Shown here: positions 1 through 5,736 of the stretch, one piece after another
How the letters are laid out: every line of letters begins with the position of its first letter
How positions within the stretch are numbered: position 1 is the stretch's first letter
From: an uncultured bacterium
Lineage (GTDB): Bacteria; Edwardsbacteria; AC1; EtOH8
Length of the DNA stretch: 5,736 nucleotides
Reading direction: 5' to 3'
Assembly (NCBI GenBank): GCA_937958665.1
Contig: CALGNM010000164.1
Coordinates: 1 to 5,736 of the forward strand
Notes under the pieces: generated by a model
Database searches by the model: none
The model's input: only the letters and a program-made list of their open reading frames with translations
Told to the model about the DNA's origin: nothing
Program-made: the position numbers and the translations under genes

Positions 1-38
1 TATCTACACTCTTTCCCTACACGACGCTCTTCCGATCT
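1..38 (+). other. Illumina TruSeq P5-side adapter (non-biological)
   Basis: Positions 6-38 match the 33-nt TruSeq read-1 adapter (beginning ACACTCTTTCCC and ending CTTCCGATCT) exactly. Positions 1-5 read TATCT. A single-index P5 oligo would have GATCT there, so this is either one mismatch or the last bases of an i5 index. Genomic sequence begins at 39. The adapter happens to be open in the same frame as the first gene and would encode YLHSFPTRRSSDL, a peptide known as adapter contamination in predicted proteins. It must be trimmed before any protein is deposited or searched. Confidence 0.98.
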
Positions 39-39
39 G

Positions 40-564
40 GTATTACTGTATTGGCTTATCGGGCGGCGTTCTGCCGGGCAATTGGCTTTGTCCCTGGCCG
101 CAGTAGCGCTGGCCTTTGTGGTGGTGGTTATTTTCAACATCCAGTATATATCGATGCTGTGGACCACCGACCTGATGGAGAATCCTTCCTGGCTAGCCAG
201 GCTGGAGGTTTGGGATCAACTGCGCGAAATGATCTTGCGGTCACCCCTGATCGGGCACGGTCCGAACAAGGAATTCTTCTACCAGCAGGGCCTCTATTCC
301 GAGAACGAATACCTGCTGATGGCCTGGAGATACGGAATCCCTGGTTTGTTAATGTACTTGGGTTTGTTCCTAATCCCGACTTATCAGGCACTAAGATCAA
401 GGGGCTATGAAACTGGCCGTTTGGTGATAATGGCGTCGGCAGTAATGGCGATATCGGCCCTGACCAATAACCCGTTCTCGGAGCCAAGACTGGTAGCCAT
501 TTACGCTCTGGTGGTCGGAGCCTTCTATGCCCAGCGCCAGAATGCCCCGGAATCACCATCATGA
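40..564 (+). CDS. O-antigen polymerase/ligase-family membrane protein (Wzy/WaaL superfamily), 5' truncated
   Basis: This is the last 174 codons of an integral membrane protein whose start lies left of the window; the frame is open back through the adapter, so the TTG at 82 is not a true start. Fragment residues 15-34 form a hydrophobic helix. A hydrophilic, presumably periplasmic, loop follows with the Wzy_C/O-antigen-ligase pattern R-x3-W (R54, W58), P69 and G72-H-G74, then E88-N89-x9-GIPG (99-102). Further hydrophobic helices lie near 99-118, 126-141 and 150-164, before a short polar tail. Family members polymerise O-units or ligate polymer to a lipid or protein acceptor at the outer face of the inner membrane. 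The position usually held by His in the HN motif is Glu here, which favours a polymerase over a WaaL-type ligase, but this is inference. Full-length relatives are about 400-450 aa, so more than half is missing. The TGA overlaps the ATG of the next gene (ATGA, 561-564). Confidence 0.85.
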   Translation, partial: VLLYWLIGRRSAGQLALSLAAVALAFVVVVIFNIQYISMLWTTDLMENPSWLARLEVWDQLREMILRSPLIGHGPNKEFFYQQGLYSENEYLLMAWRYGIPGLLMYLGLFLIPTYQALRSRGYETGRLVIMASAVMAISALTNNPFSEPRLVAIYALVVGAFYAQRQNAPESPS

Positions 565-1598
565 AGAAGCTGATGATGATTGGTCCGGCTTCGAGACACC
601 TCTCCGGCTATCTGAAGCTGATCGACGGTTATTTCGACCAAGTCGCGGTAGTCGCTTCAAGGCCCATGCCGGAATTGGCAGATTGGGCAGACCGGCAGTT
701 GGTGGTGGATCCATCATTGAGATCACCAGCTGGTTTCTTGAAATCGATCGGACAGATATCCCGGACCATTGAACAGGTGCGGCCCGATGTCATCCATGTC
801 CAGCAGGCGGGAACCATGGCCCTGGCTGTCATGATAGCCAACCGGAAGGCCAGGATACCGGTCATTCTAACCGTCATGGGCAGCGACGTCCTGGTGGTGC
901 CGAAGCAGGGATGGCTGCAGGACAAGATGGTGAGGGCGATCCTGCGAAAGGCCGATTTTGTTACCTGTGACGCCGAAATCTCGGCCCAGGCCTGTCTGAG
1001 TTTAACCGGCAGGTTAAACGGGGTCTCGGTCGTCAATTTCGGGGTAGATGATCTGTACGATGAAAGGGTGGAGAAGGAAAGACTGGTCTACTCCAACCGC
1101 CTTCATGAACCGGTGTACCGTATCGAACAAGCCATGAAACTATTCTCCGGCTTCGCGGTCAGCCATCCGGAGTGGCGGATGGTGATCGCCGGACAGGGAT
1201 CGCTGACGTTGGACCTTCAACGGAAGGCTGCCTCCAGCCCGACCGGCAAGTATGAATTTGCCGGTTGGCTGGCCCCGGAGGATAATCTACGCTATTACCG
1301 ACGATCGGCAATATACCTGTCGCTGCCCGAGAGCGACGCCACCTCGGTGAGCCTGCTGGAGGCCATGTCCGCCGGCTGCATTCCGGTGGTCTCGGATCTG
1401 CCAGCCAACCGTGAGTGGGTGCGGGACGGGGTTAATGGCATCATCGATAGCGGGGGAGGAGAAAACCCCCTGCTAAGGGCAATCGGCCTCAACCCCCTTG
1501 AAGTTGCCCGTTATAACCGGCAGATGCTGGCCGAGAGGGCCAGCCGCAGCCGGGCCAAACAGTCCTTCATCGATATATATGAGAAAATATATGGCTAG
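561..1598 (+). CDS. Glycosyltransferase, GT4-type (GT-B fold), 345 aa
   Basis: Predicted cytoplasmic or membrane-peripheral retaining glycosyltransferase that moves a sugar from a nucleotide donor to a lipid-linked glycan. The N-terminal acceptor half carries PDVIHVQQ (75-82) and the strand-turn TVMGSDV (104-110). The C-terminal donor half begins after NFGVD (159-163) and contains SNR (178-180), VIAGQGS (208-214), the F-A-G-W turn (233-236) and the nucleotide-sugar site SDATSVSLLEAMSAGCIPVVSDLPANREW (258-286). In the usual E-x7-E motif the first acidic residue is Asp: D259-x7-E267, which recurs in this subgroup and need not impair activity. The length is slightly short for GT4 but both Rossmann halves are present. 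The ATG at 561 is preferred because it overlaps the previous stop and has GGAA (549-552) 8 nt upstream; in-frame ATGs at 573 and 576 would cut the first beta strand. Donor and linkage cannot be predicted. The stop overlaps the next start by 8 nt. Confidence 0.9.
   Translation: MKKLMMIGPASRHLSGYLKLIDGYFDQVAVVASRPMPELADWADRQLVVDPSLRSPAGFLKSIGQISRTIEQVRPDVIHVQQAGTMALAVMIANRKARIPVILTVMGSDVLVVPKQGWLQDKMVRAILRKADFVTCDAEISAQACLSLTGRLNGVSVVNFGVDDLYDERVEKERLVYSNRLHEPVYRIEQAMKLFSGFAVSHPEWRMVIAGQGSLTLDLQRKAASSPTGKYEFAGWLAPEDNLRYYRRSAIYLSLPESDATSVSLLEAMSAGCIPVVSDLPANREWVRDGVNGIIDSGGGENPLLRAIGLNPLEVARYNRQMLAERASRSRAKQSFIDIYEKIYG
1000..1019. repeat. Perfect 8-bp inverted repeat with 4-nt loop inside a gene
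   Basis: GTTTAACC (1000-1007) and GGTTAAAC (1012-1019) are exact reverse complements separated by GGCA. The hairpin lies in coding sequence for residues 147-153 of the first glycosyltransferase, with no T-run after it, so it is not a standard terminator. No function is implied by position alone. Confidence 0.6.
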
Positions 1599-2754
1599 GG
1601 CCGAGATCTGCCATCTGACATCGGTGCACGATCCTCTGGATACCAGGATCTACCGTAAGGAATGCCTTAGCCTGAGCCGCTATGGCTATCGGGTCTGCCT
1701 GATTGCGCCGTCGGCCACCGGTGGAGATGCCCAGGATGGCGTACAGCTGGTATCCCTGCCTCCGGTGAAAAGGCGCCTGAGCCGGATGCTCTTCCAGCCC
1801 TGGAGGGTGCTGTTTGCCGCGCTTCGCTGCAGGGCCCGGGTTTATCATTTCCACGATCCCGAATTATTGGCGGTTGGCATGCTGTTAAAACTTACGGGCA
1901 GCAAGGTGATTTATGACGTCCATGAATCGGTCGGGGCAGACATTTCGTCCAAAAGCTATCTGCCTCCCTGGTTGAGACGGCTGGCCGCTCTGGTGGTATC
2001 GGCCTTGGAGCGGGCCGGAGCCCGGCTGTACGACGGGATCATAGCCGCCACCCCATTCATCGCCAGTGATTTTGCTCTAGACAAGTCAGTGGTGGTCCAG
2101 AATTTTCCCATCAAGGGTGAGCTGGCTTCCCCTGATGAATCATCGGTGCGCCAAGACCTGGCTCTCTACATGGGTAGTATGTCTGACATCAGGGGCATAA
2201 CCGAGATGGTCCAGGCCATGGGCAACCTTTCTCCCCAGGACCCAACCAAGCTGGTCCTGGTGGGAAGGTTTTCGGACCAGGGTTTTGAGAACCTTCTGCG
2301 GGCGATGCCAGGCTGGGCCAGGGTGGAGTACCACCCATGGCAGGACAGAAAATCTTTGGCCCGGATGATGTCCAGGTGCCGGGTGGGACTTATACTGCTG
2401 CATCCGGCCCCCAACCATTTTCAGGCTTATCCCAACAAGTTGTTTGAATACATGTCGGCCGGCCTGCCGGTACTGGCCTCCGACTTTCCGCTTTGGCGGG
2501 AGATCATCGAGGGCAGTGGATGTGGACAAGTGGTTGATCCCACCAATCCCGGGGAGATAGCCAAGGGAATCTCCTGGTTCATCGGCCATCCCGCCCAGGC
2601 GGAAGAGATGGGAGACAGGGGAAGGGCGGCGGTTGACAATCTGTATAACTGGGGCAGGGAGGAAGGCAAGCTGATTGCCTTCTACAAGAATCTGATCGGC
2701 CTTCCTGAGAAAAAAACCGGCCTGGCGGTAAACCCCGGTGATATTCCCAGATGA
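1591..2754 (+). CDS. Glycosyltransferase, GT4-type, HFHDPELL/YDVHE subgroup, 387 aa
   Basis: Second GT-B glycosyltransferase, expected to extend the same lipid-linked oligosaccharide at the cytoplasmic face of the inner membrane. The N-terminus has HLTSVHDPLDTRIYRKE (8-24), followed by YHFHDPELL (85-93) and VIYDVHE (106-112), a linked set of motifs typical of one GT4 subgroup in O-antigen and exopolysaccharide loci. The donor domain shows LYMGSMSDIRG (192-202), LVLVGRF (221-227) and the sugar-nucleotide site YPNKLFEYMSAGLPVLASD (280-298). The distal Glu of E-x7-E is E286; the proximal position is Gln278. The ATG at 1591 is chosen: a longer frame opens at an ATG at 1498, but its 31 extra residues lie wholly inside the preceding gene and the conserved block starts at residue 8 from 1591. 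A weak GAGA lies at 1581-1584, 6 nt upstream. Overlaps are 8 nt with the gene before and 4 nt (ATGA) with the gene after. Donor sugar unknown. Confidence 0.91.
   Translation: MARAEICHLTSVHDPLDTRIYRKECLSLSRYGYRVCLIAPSATGGDAQDGVQLVSLPPVKRRLSRMLFQPWRVLFAALRCRARVYHFHDPELLAVGMLLKLTGSKVIYDVHESVGADISSKSYLPPWLRRLAALVVSALERAGARLYDGIIAATPFIASDFALDKSVVVQNFPIKGELASPDESSVRQDLALYMGSMSDIRGITEMVQAMGNLSPQDPTKLVLVGRFSDQGFENLLRAMPGWARVEYHPWQDRKSLARMMSRCRVGLILLHPAPNHFQAYPNKLFEYMSAGLPVLASDFPLWREIIEGSGCGQVVDPTNPGEIAKGISWFIGHPAQAEEMGDRGRAAVDNLYNWGREEGKLIAFYKNLIGLPEKKTGLAVNPGDIPR
2737..2742 (+). promoter_or_regulatory. Ribosome binding site for the third glycosyltransferase
   Basis: GGTGAT, a Shine-Dalgarno variant, sits 8 nt before the ATG at 2751 and inside the end of the preceding gene. 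It supports that start and independent initiation at the ATGA overlap. Confidence 0.55.
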
Positions 2755-3947
2755 AGATCCTGCTGGTTAATCCCTTTGACAAGCTGCCGGGAGAATCGTT
2801 CCGGGATCAGAGATACACGATATTATACCGGTTACTTAAAGCTGGTCATCAGGTGCGGTGGATCAGTTCCGACTATCACCATTGGTCGCATTCCAGACGG
2901 AACAGCAACCTCCTGCCGCCTGACGACCGTCAGAACATAATTCTAATCCCGGTGCCCCACTATCGCCGGAACCTCGGTCTCAAGAGGCCGGCCAGCCATC
3001 TATTGTTCAGCCTCAGGGCATTGAACTGGCTGAAAAACTCGGGGTTCGAACCTGAATTGATAGTTTGCGTGGCTCCGGTGGAGGCCATGTACCTCTTCGC
3101 CGGATATGGCCGAAAAAACGGGATTCCGGTGGTGCTGGACGTGCTGGACCTCTGGCCCGATTTATTCGCCAAGGCCTTTCCCAAAGCCTTCCGGGGTATG
3201 GGTAGGGTCCTGCTGGCTCCCTATTACTGGATGTCGCGCCGTTCCTTTTCCATGGCTGGCCTGGTCACCTCGGTATCGCGTTCCTATGCTGAATGGGCCA
3301 TGGCCCGGGGTGGCCGAAATGATCGGCAAAACTTTACCTATTACTACCTGGGCGGAGTGGAGCCCAAAGGCGATTATAACTACGGAAAAAGCCGGGAAGT
3401 TCTGACCTGCCTGTTTGCCGGGCAGTTGGGATTCAACTACGACTTGGAGACGGTGATCGGGGCGGCCCGCCGACTAAGGGACAGGCGGGTTGAATTTCTG
3501 ATCGCTGGAGAGGGATATAAAATGGCACAACTTAAAAAAATGGCAATCGGATTGGATAATGTAAAGTTTCTGGGCTGGCTTGGGTTCGAGTCCTTGCAGG
3601 ATCTGGCCCGCAATTGTCACCTGGGATTGAACGCATATACTAGGGAGGCAACCCAGTCCGTACCCACCAAGCTGTTCGATTATATGTCGATGGGACTCCT
3701 AGTAGTCAATTCTCTGGAGGGCGAGGCGGCGGAGATGCTGGAAAGCCGGGGGATCGGGGAGAATTACGCAGCCGGAGATCCCGACTCTTTGGCTGAGGTT
3801 ATATCACGTCTGTACTGCGATATGCCCCGGGTGGTGGAGCGTGGAGCTTTGGCCCGGGTGGCTTTGGAAAGGGAGTTTTTGGCCGAGAAAATATGCCTCA
3901 ATATGATAGAATGGCTGACCGGCATTTGTACAGCTGGAGTAGCATGA
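2751..3947 (+). CDS. Glycosyltransferase, GT4-type, WbuB-like, 398 aa
   Basis: Third GT-B glycosyltransferase in the row. The N-terminus MKILLVNPFDKLPGES (1-16) begins the first Rossmann strand. The mid-protein block VCVAPVEAMYLFA (105-117) then VVLDVLDLWPDLF (127-139) contains the D-x-W-P-D type motif seen in WbuB-like transferases, often involved in adding amino sugars in O-antigen and capsule synthesis. The donor domain carries FAGQLGFNYDLETVI (222-236), FLIAGEG (249-255), NVKFLGWL (270-277) and SVPTKLFDYMSMG (303-315). The usual Glu of the FEYM block is Asp310, and the proximal position is Gln302; the change is conservative, but it is a residue expected to contact the donor. The start at 2751 is supported by the ATGA overlap with the previous stop and the GGTGAT upstream. 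The gene ends by a 4-nt overlap with the acyltransferase gene. A relation to WbuB is by motif only; substrate unknown. Confidence 0.9.
   Translation: MKILLVNPFDKLPGESFRDQRYTILYRLLKAGHQVRWISSDYHHWSHSRRNSNLLPPDDRQNIILIPVPHYRRNLGLKRPASHLLFSLRALNWLKNSGFEPELIVCVAPVEAMYLFAGYGRKNGIPVVLDVLDLWPDLFAKAFPKAFRGMGRVLLAPYYWMSRRSFSMAGLVTSVSRSYAEWAMARGGRNDRQNFTYYYLGGVEPKGDYNYGKSREVLTCLFAGQLGFNYDLETVIGAARRLRDRRVEFLIAGEGYKMAQLKKMAIGLDNVKFLGWLGFESLQDLARNCHLGLNAYTREATQSVPTKLFDYMSMGLLVVNSLEGEAAEMLESRGIGENYAAGDPDSLAEVISRLYCDMPRVVERGALARVALEREFLAEKICLNMIEWLTGICTAGVA
3936..3939 (+). promoter_or_regulatory. Ribosome binding site deciding the acyltransferase start
   Basis: GGAG lies 4 nt before the ATG at 3944, within the last codons of the preceding glycosyltransferase. 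The short spacing is a little tight, but with the ATGA overlap it favours 3944 over the upstream in-frame ATG at 3893; the in-frame ATG at 3956 would place GGAG 16 nt away. Confidence 0.5.
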
Positions 3948-4549
3948 TTCGCAGAATGGAGCTTGATGACATAGATCAGGTGGTTGGTGTTCATCTGGAG
4001 AGCTTTCCGGGTTTTTTTCTGAGTTTCCTGGGGCCGGATTTCCTGAAGGTATATTACCGGGCGGCTTGCCTGGACCGGGAGGGAATTTGCCTGGTTTCGT
4101 CAAACGGGGAGCGGGATATCAGAGGATTCGTGGTTGGGTCATCGAACCCCGGAGGCTTCTACCGCCGGATATTCATGAGGCGTTTCTTGGGGTTCCTGCT
4201 GAGCGTTTTTTGGGCGGTGGCTAACCGGCCGTCCATCGTAGGACGTTTGATCAGAACCGCGGCCCGGGCCGCGGGCAAACAGCCTCAGGGATGCGCCGGC
4301 TTGTTCTCGATTGCCGTCAGTCCGGCAGTCCAAGGCCAGGGAGTGGGTCGGGATTTGGTAGGCGGGTTCATCCAAAACGCGTATGAACGGGGCTGCCGCT
4401 GGGTAAGCCTGACCACCGATAGCCAAGGGAACGACCGGGTCAATGATTTTTACCGATCCTTGGGATTTGCCGCCACTGGGGAGTTGATAACGCCGGAAGG
4501 ACGGAGGATGTTTCAGTATACCCTGGAAATAAGTCATGTGGCCGAATAG
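3944..4549 (+). CDS. GNAT-family acyltransferase of polysaccharide-cluster type, 201 aa
   Basis: Probable acetyl-CoA-dependent N-acyltransferase. The acetyl-CoA pyrophosphate loop is clear: SIAVSPAVQGQGVG (122-135) with Q130-G-Q-G-V-G135 fitting Q/R-x-x-G-x-G/A. The C-terminal motif B region follows with LTTDSQGNDRVNDFYRSLGF (156-175). The N-terminus has IRRMELDDIDQVVGVHLESF (2-21) and FPGFFLSFLG (21-30), the latter characteristic of a GNAT subgroup that I associate with O-antigen and exopolysaccharide gene sets. Between the halves lies a hydrophobic, Arg-flanked stretch (about 78-93, MRRFLGFLLSVFWAVA) that could be an amphipathic or membrane-touching helix. In this context the likely substrate is an amino sugar, either nucleotide- or lipid-linked, but protein or small-molecule targets cannot be excluded. 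The start at 3944 is set by the overlap with the previous stop (3944-3947) and GGAG upstream; a longer frame from 3893 would add 17 residues with no family resemblance. The end overlaps the next gene by 14 nt. Confidence 0.88.
   Translation: MIRRMELDDIDQVVGVHLESFPGFFLSFLGPDFLKVYYRAACLDREGICLVSSNGERDIRGFVVGSSNPGGFYRRIFMRRFLGFLLSVFWAVANRPSIVGRLIRTAARAAGKQPQGCAGLFSIAVSPAVQGQGVGRDLVGGFIQNAYERGCRWVSLTTDSQGNDRVNDFYRSLGFAATGELITPEGRRMFQYTLEISHVAE
4257..4274. repeat. Perfect 18-bp all-GC palindrome inside the acyltransferase gene
   Basis: CCGCGGCCCGGGCCGCGG is its own reverse complement with no spacer. It encodes part of the T-A-A-R-A-A-G stretch (105-111) between the two GNAT halves. It is followed by no T-run. 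It could be a chance product of Ala/Arg codons in GC-rich DNA. Confidence 0.7.
4525..4528 (+). promoter_or_regulatory. Weak ribosome binding site for the last gene
   Basis: GGAA stands 7 nt before the ATG at 4536, inside the acyltransferase gene. It is the only purine-rich match near the proposed start and supports it modestly. Confidence 0.4.
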
Positions 4550-5690
4550 ATTAAGGATATCCAAGGCGGCCGATGCCGTCATTCAGGCCAGCCTAGTCGG
4601 ATTTGCCGGTTCGCTGCCGGTTTCCATAGCCTTCACCCAAATCTCCCTGGGAGTGGGGATCATCGCCTGGGCGGTCAAGGCCCTGGCCCAGCGCCCGTTG
4701 CTTAAGACCTCCACGCCACTGGACAAGGCCTTCCTAGCCTTTTTTGCCGCCTGCCTGCTGTCAACCATATTTTCGGCCCAGCCTTGGGACAGCCTGCTGG
4801 GTATGAAGAAATTCTATCTGGTCCTGGTTGTCTATTGGGTGGGTTTCAATATCAGGGGTGAGTCGCGCCGGGAACAGCTGACCTTGCTGTTTGTGGCCAT
4901 GACCGCCCTGACCAGCCTGTACGGCGCCGTAATGTACCGGTGGGGCATGCAGGGCCGGCTACTGGGAACCCAGACCATGGCCATGACCTCCGGGGGGATA
5001 ATGATCATGGCGATCCTGCTATGGATGCCTTCACTGTGCACCATTTCCGGCCGTTGGCTGAAGCAGGGCAATTGGCTGATTGGCCTTTTACTCGCCGTGG
5101 GCATCATCCTTAATAAGACCATCAGCGCCTGGGCCGGGATGATTGGGGGGCTGGCTGTCTACTTCATGCGAAAAAAGGCGGCAACGATGATACTGGCGGC
5201 CTTGGTCATATTAGGGTTATCCCTGTCAGCGGCCCTGCCGCATCTCAAGGGGGGGTTCTTCGACTATTCCAAGCTCGATTCCTGGCAGGCCCGGATGACG
5301 ATGTGGGGCAATGGATGGAAGATCATCAAGAAGAATCCGATCCTGGGGACCGGACTGATCGACCTGGGGGAGCATTATCAGCGGGAACGCTCAACCGCCG
5401 ATATCCAACTGCATGGTAATAACCGGCGGGTAGGCCATCTGCACAACAACTTCATACACATAACTGCCATCACCGGGTTTGTCGGGCTGGCTGCCTTCTG
5501 CTTCCTTTGGTTGGCGATCATCGCTTTTCAGACCCAGTTGGCCCGATACGCACCATCCGGCCTCCGGAATAGAAGGATGAGCTACCTGGCGGTTACATCT
5601 GCCTTTCTGATCAACGGACTGGCAGAATGGAACTTCGGCGATTCCGAGGTGGTGACTGTGCTTTGGTTCGCCCTGGGGCTGGCTCTCTCA
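4536..5690 (+). CDS. O-antigen ligase/polymerase-family membrane protein (WaaL/Wzy superfamily), 3' truncated by adapter
   Basis: This is a 385-codon open frame without a stop before the adapter. It is a polytopic inner-membrane protein with many hydrophobic helices (for example about 16-50, 63-80, 91-104, 114-133, 146-168, 180-210, 216-235, 306-331 and 349-363). The large loop holds the superfamily signature: R253-x3-W257, P268-x2-G271-T-G273, then H303-N304-x9-G314-F-V-G317. HN-x9-GxxG is the pattern reported for O-antigen ligases, whose His is needed for activity; polymerases of the same superfamily can also carry it. The C-terminal NGLAEWNFGDSEV (360-372) occurs near the end of many such proteins, so probably only a few tens of residues are missing. 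It likely transfers or polymerises undecaprenyl-linked glycan at the periplasmic face. The start ATG 4536 overlaps the acyltransferase by 14 nt. Reading on into the adapter adds a false tail RSEEHTSELQSPNTI. Confidence 0.88.
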
Positions 5691-5736
5691 AGATCGGAAG
5701 AGCACACGTCTGAACTCCAGTCACCGAATACGATCT
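5691..5736 (+). other. Illumina TruSeq P7-side (index) adapter (non-biological)
   Basis: Positions 5691-5724 match the 34-nt TruSeq index adapter beginning AGATCGGAAGAGCACACG and ending CCAGTCAC. The next 8 nt, CGAATACG (5725-5732), sit where the i7 sample index belongs, and ATCT (5733-5736) matches the next constant bases of the adapter. The last true genomic base is 5690, or 5691 if the A is shared with the genome. The left adapter is the P5 side and this is the P7 side, as in a complete library molecule. Confidence 0.98.

Noticed and set aside
134-562. Open reading frame on the minus strand, 142 codons
   Set aside because: It is a shadow of the membrane-protein gene on the + strand, with Pro/Arg/Ser-rich low-quality protein and no recognisable motif. 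The other minus-strand frames (for example 2140-2589 and 4832-5122) were rejected for the same reason.
82-564. TTG at 82 as the start of the first gene
   Set aside because: The frame is open upstream to the adapter and 160 residues would lack most helices of the family; the gene is truncated on the left.
1452-1470. GGGGG / CCCCC hairpin near the end of the first glycosyltransferase
   Set aside because: Only 5 bp of stem, inside coding sequence and without a T-run; not a terminator.
1498-1590. Upstream ATG extension of the second glycosyltransferase
   Set aside because: The added 31 residues lie inside the previous gene, have no family resemblance and are unnecessary because the conserved HLTSVH block begins 8 residues after the ATG at 1591.
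3534-3540. Run of seven A as a possible frameshift slippery site
   Set aside because: The surrounding frame stays open with normal glycosyltransferase motifs on both sides (FLIAGEG before, NVKFLGWL after), and the codon before the run ends in T, so the classic heptamer phase is not met.
76-5077. Shared 12-mer GGGCAATTGGCT at 76-87 and 5066-5077, in both membrane-protein genes
   Set aside because: The two copies are read in different frames and lie in non-equivalent places of the proteins, so this looks like chance and not a recent duplication or recombination site.

Overview
The window is a 5,652-bp stretch of bacterial DNA (39-5690) enclosed by Illumina TruSeq-type library adapters at both ends (1-38 and 5691-5736). 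It is therefore an untrimmed assembly or library product, and both end genes are cut by the adapters, not by biology. The DNA is moderately GC-rich (by eye, mid to upper 50s percent), uses AGG, ATA and CGG codons freely, and has no intergenic space. The gene content (envelope or capsule polysaccharide synthesis with two Wzy/WaaL-type integral membrane proteins) suggests a Gram-negative bacterium, probably from a metagenome. The taxon cannot be named from this sequence.

Layout, all on the + strand: (A) 40-564, 3' end of an O-antigen polymerase/ligase-family membrane protein; (B) 561-1598, GT4-type glycosyltransferase; (C) 1591-2754, second GT4-type glycosyltransferase with the HFHDPELL and YDVHE signatures; (D) 2751-3947, third GT4-type glycosyltransferase of the WbuB-like kind; (E) 3944-4549, GNAT acyltransferase of a type seen in polysaccharide clusters; (F) 4536-5690, a nearly complete second O-antigen ligase/polymerase-family membrane protein that runs into the right adapter. 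Every one of the five junctions is an overlap (4, 8, 4, 4 and 14 nt), so this is one polycistronic, probably translationally coupled, operon segment. No promoter, terminator, tRNA, mobile element or CRISPR array is visible.

Working model: the three GT-B glycosyltransferases add sugars to a lipid-linked repeat unit on the cytoplasmic face, the GNAT enzyme probably N-acylates a sugar precursor, and the two membrane proteins act on the exported polymer. F keeps the His-Asn motif (HN-x9-GxxG) typical of ligases, while A has Glu-Asn at the same place, so the two may divide polymerase and ligase roles. The initiating transferase, flippase, chain-length regulator and sugar-nucleotide genes are not in the window. 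Apart from the adapter chimeras this is a fairly ordinary accessory polysaccharide locus; I do not see a clearly new kind of system.
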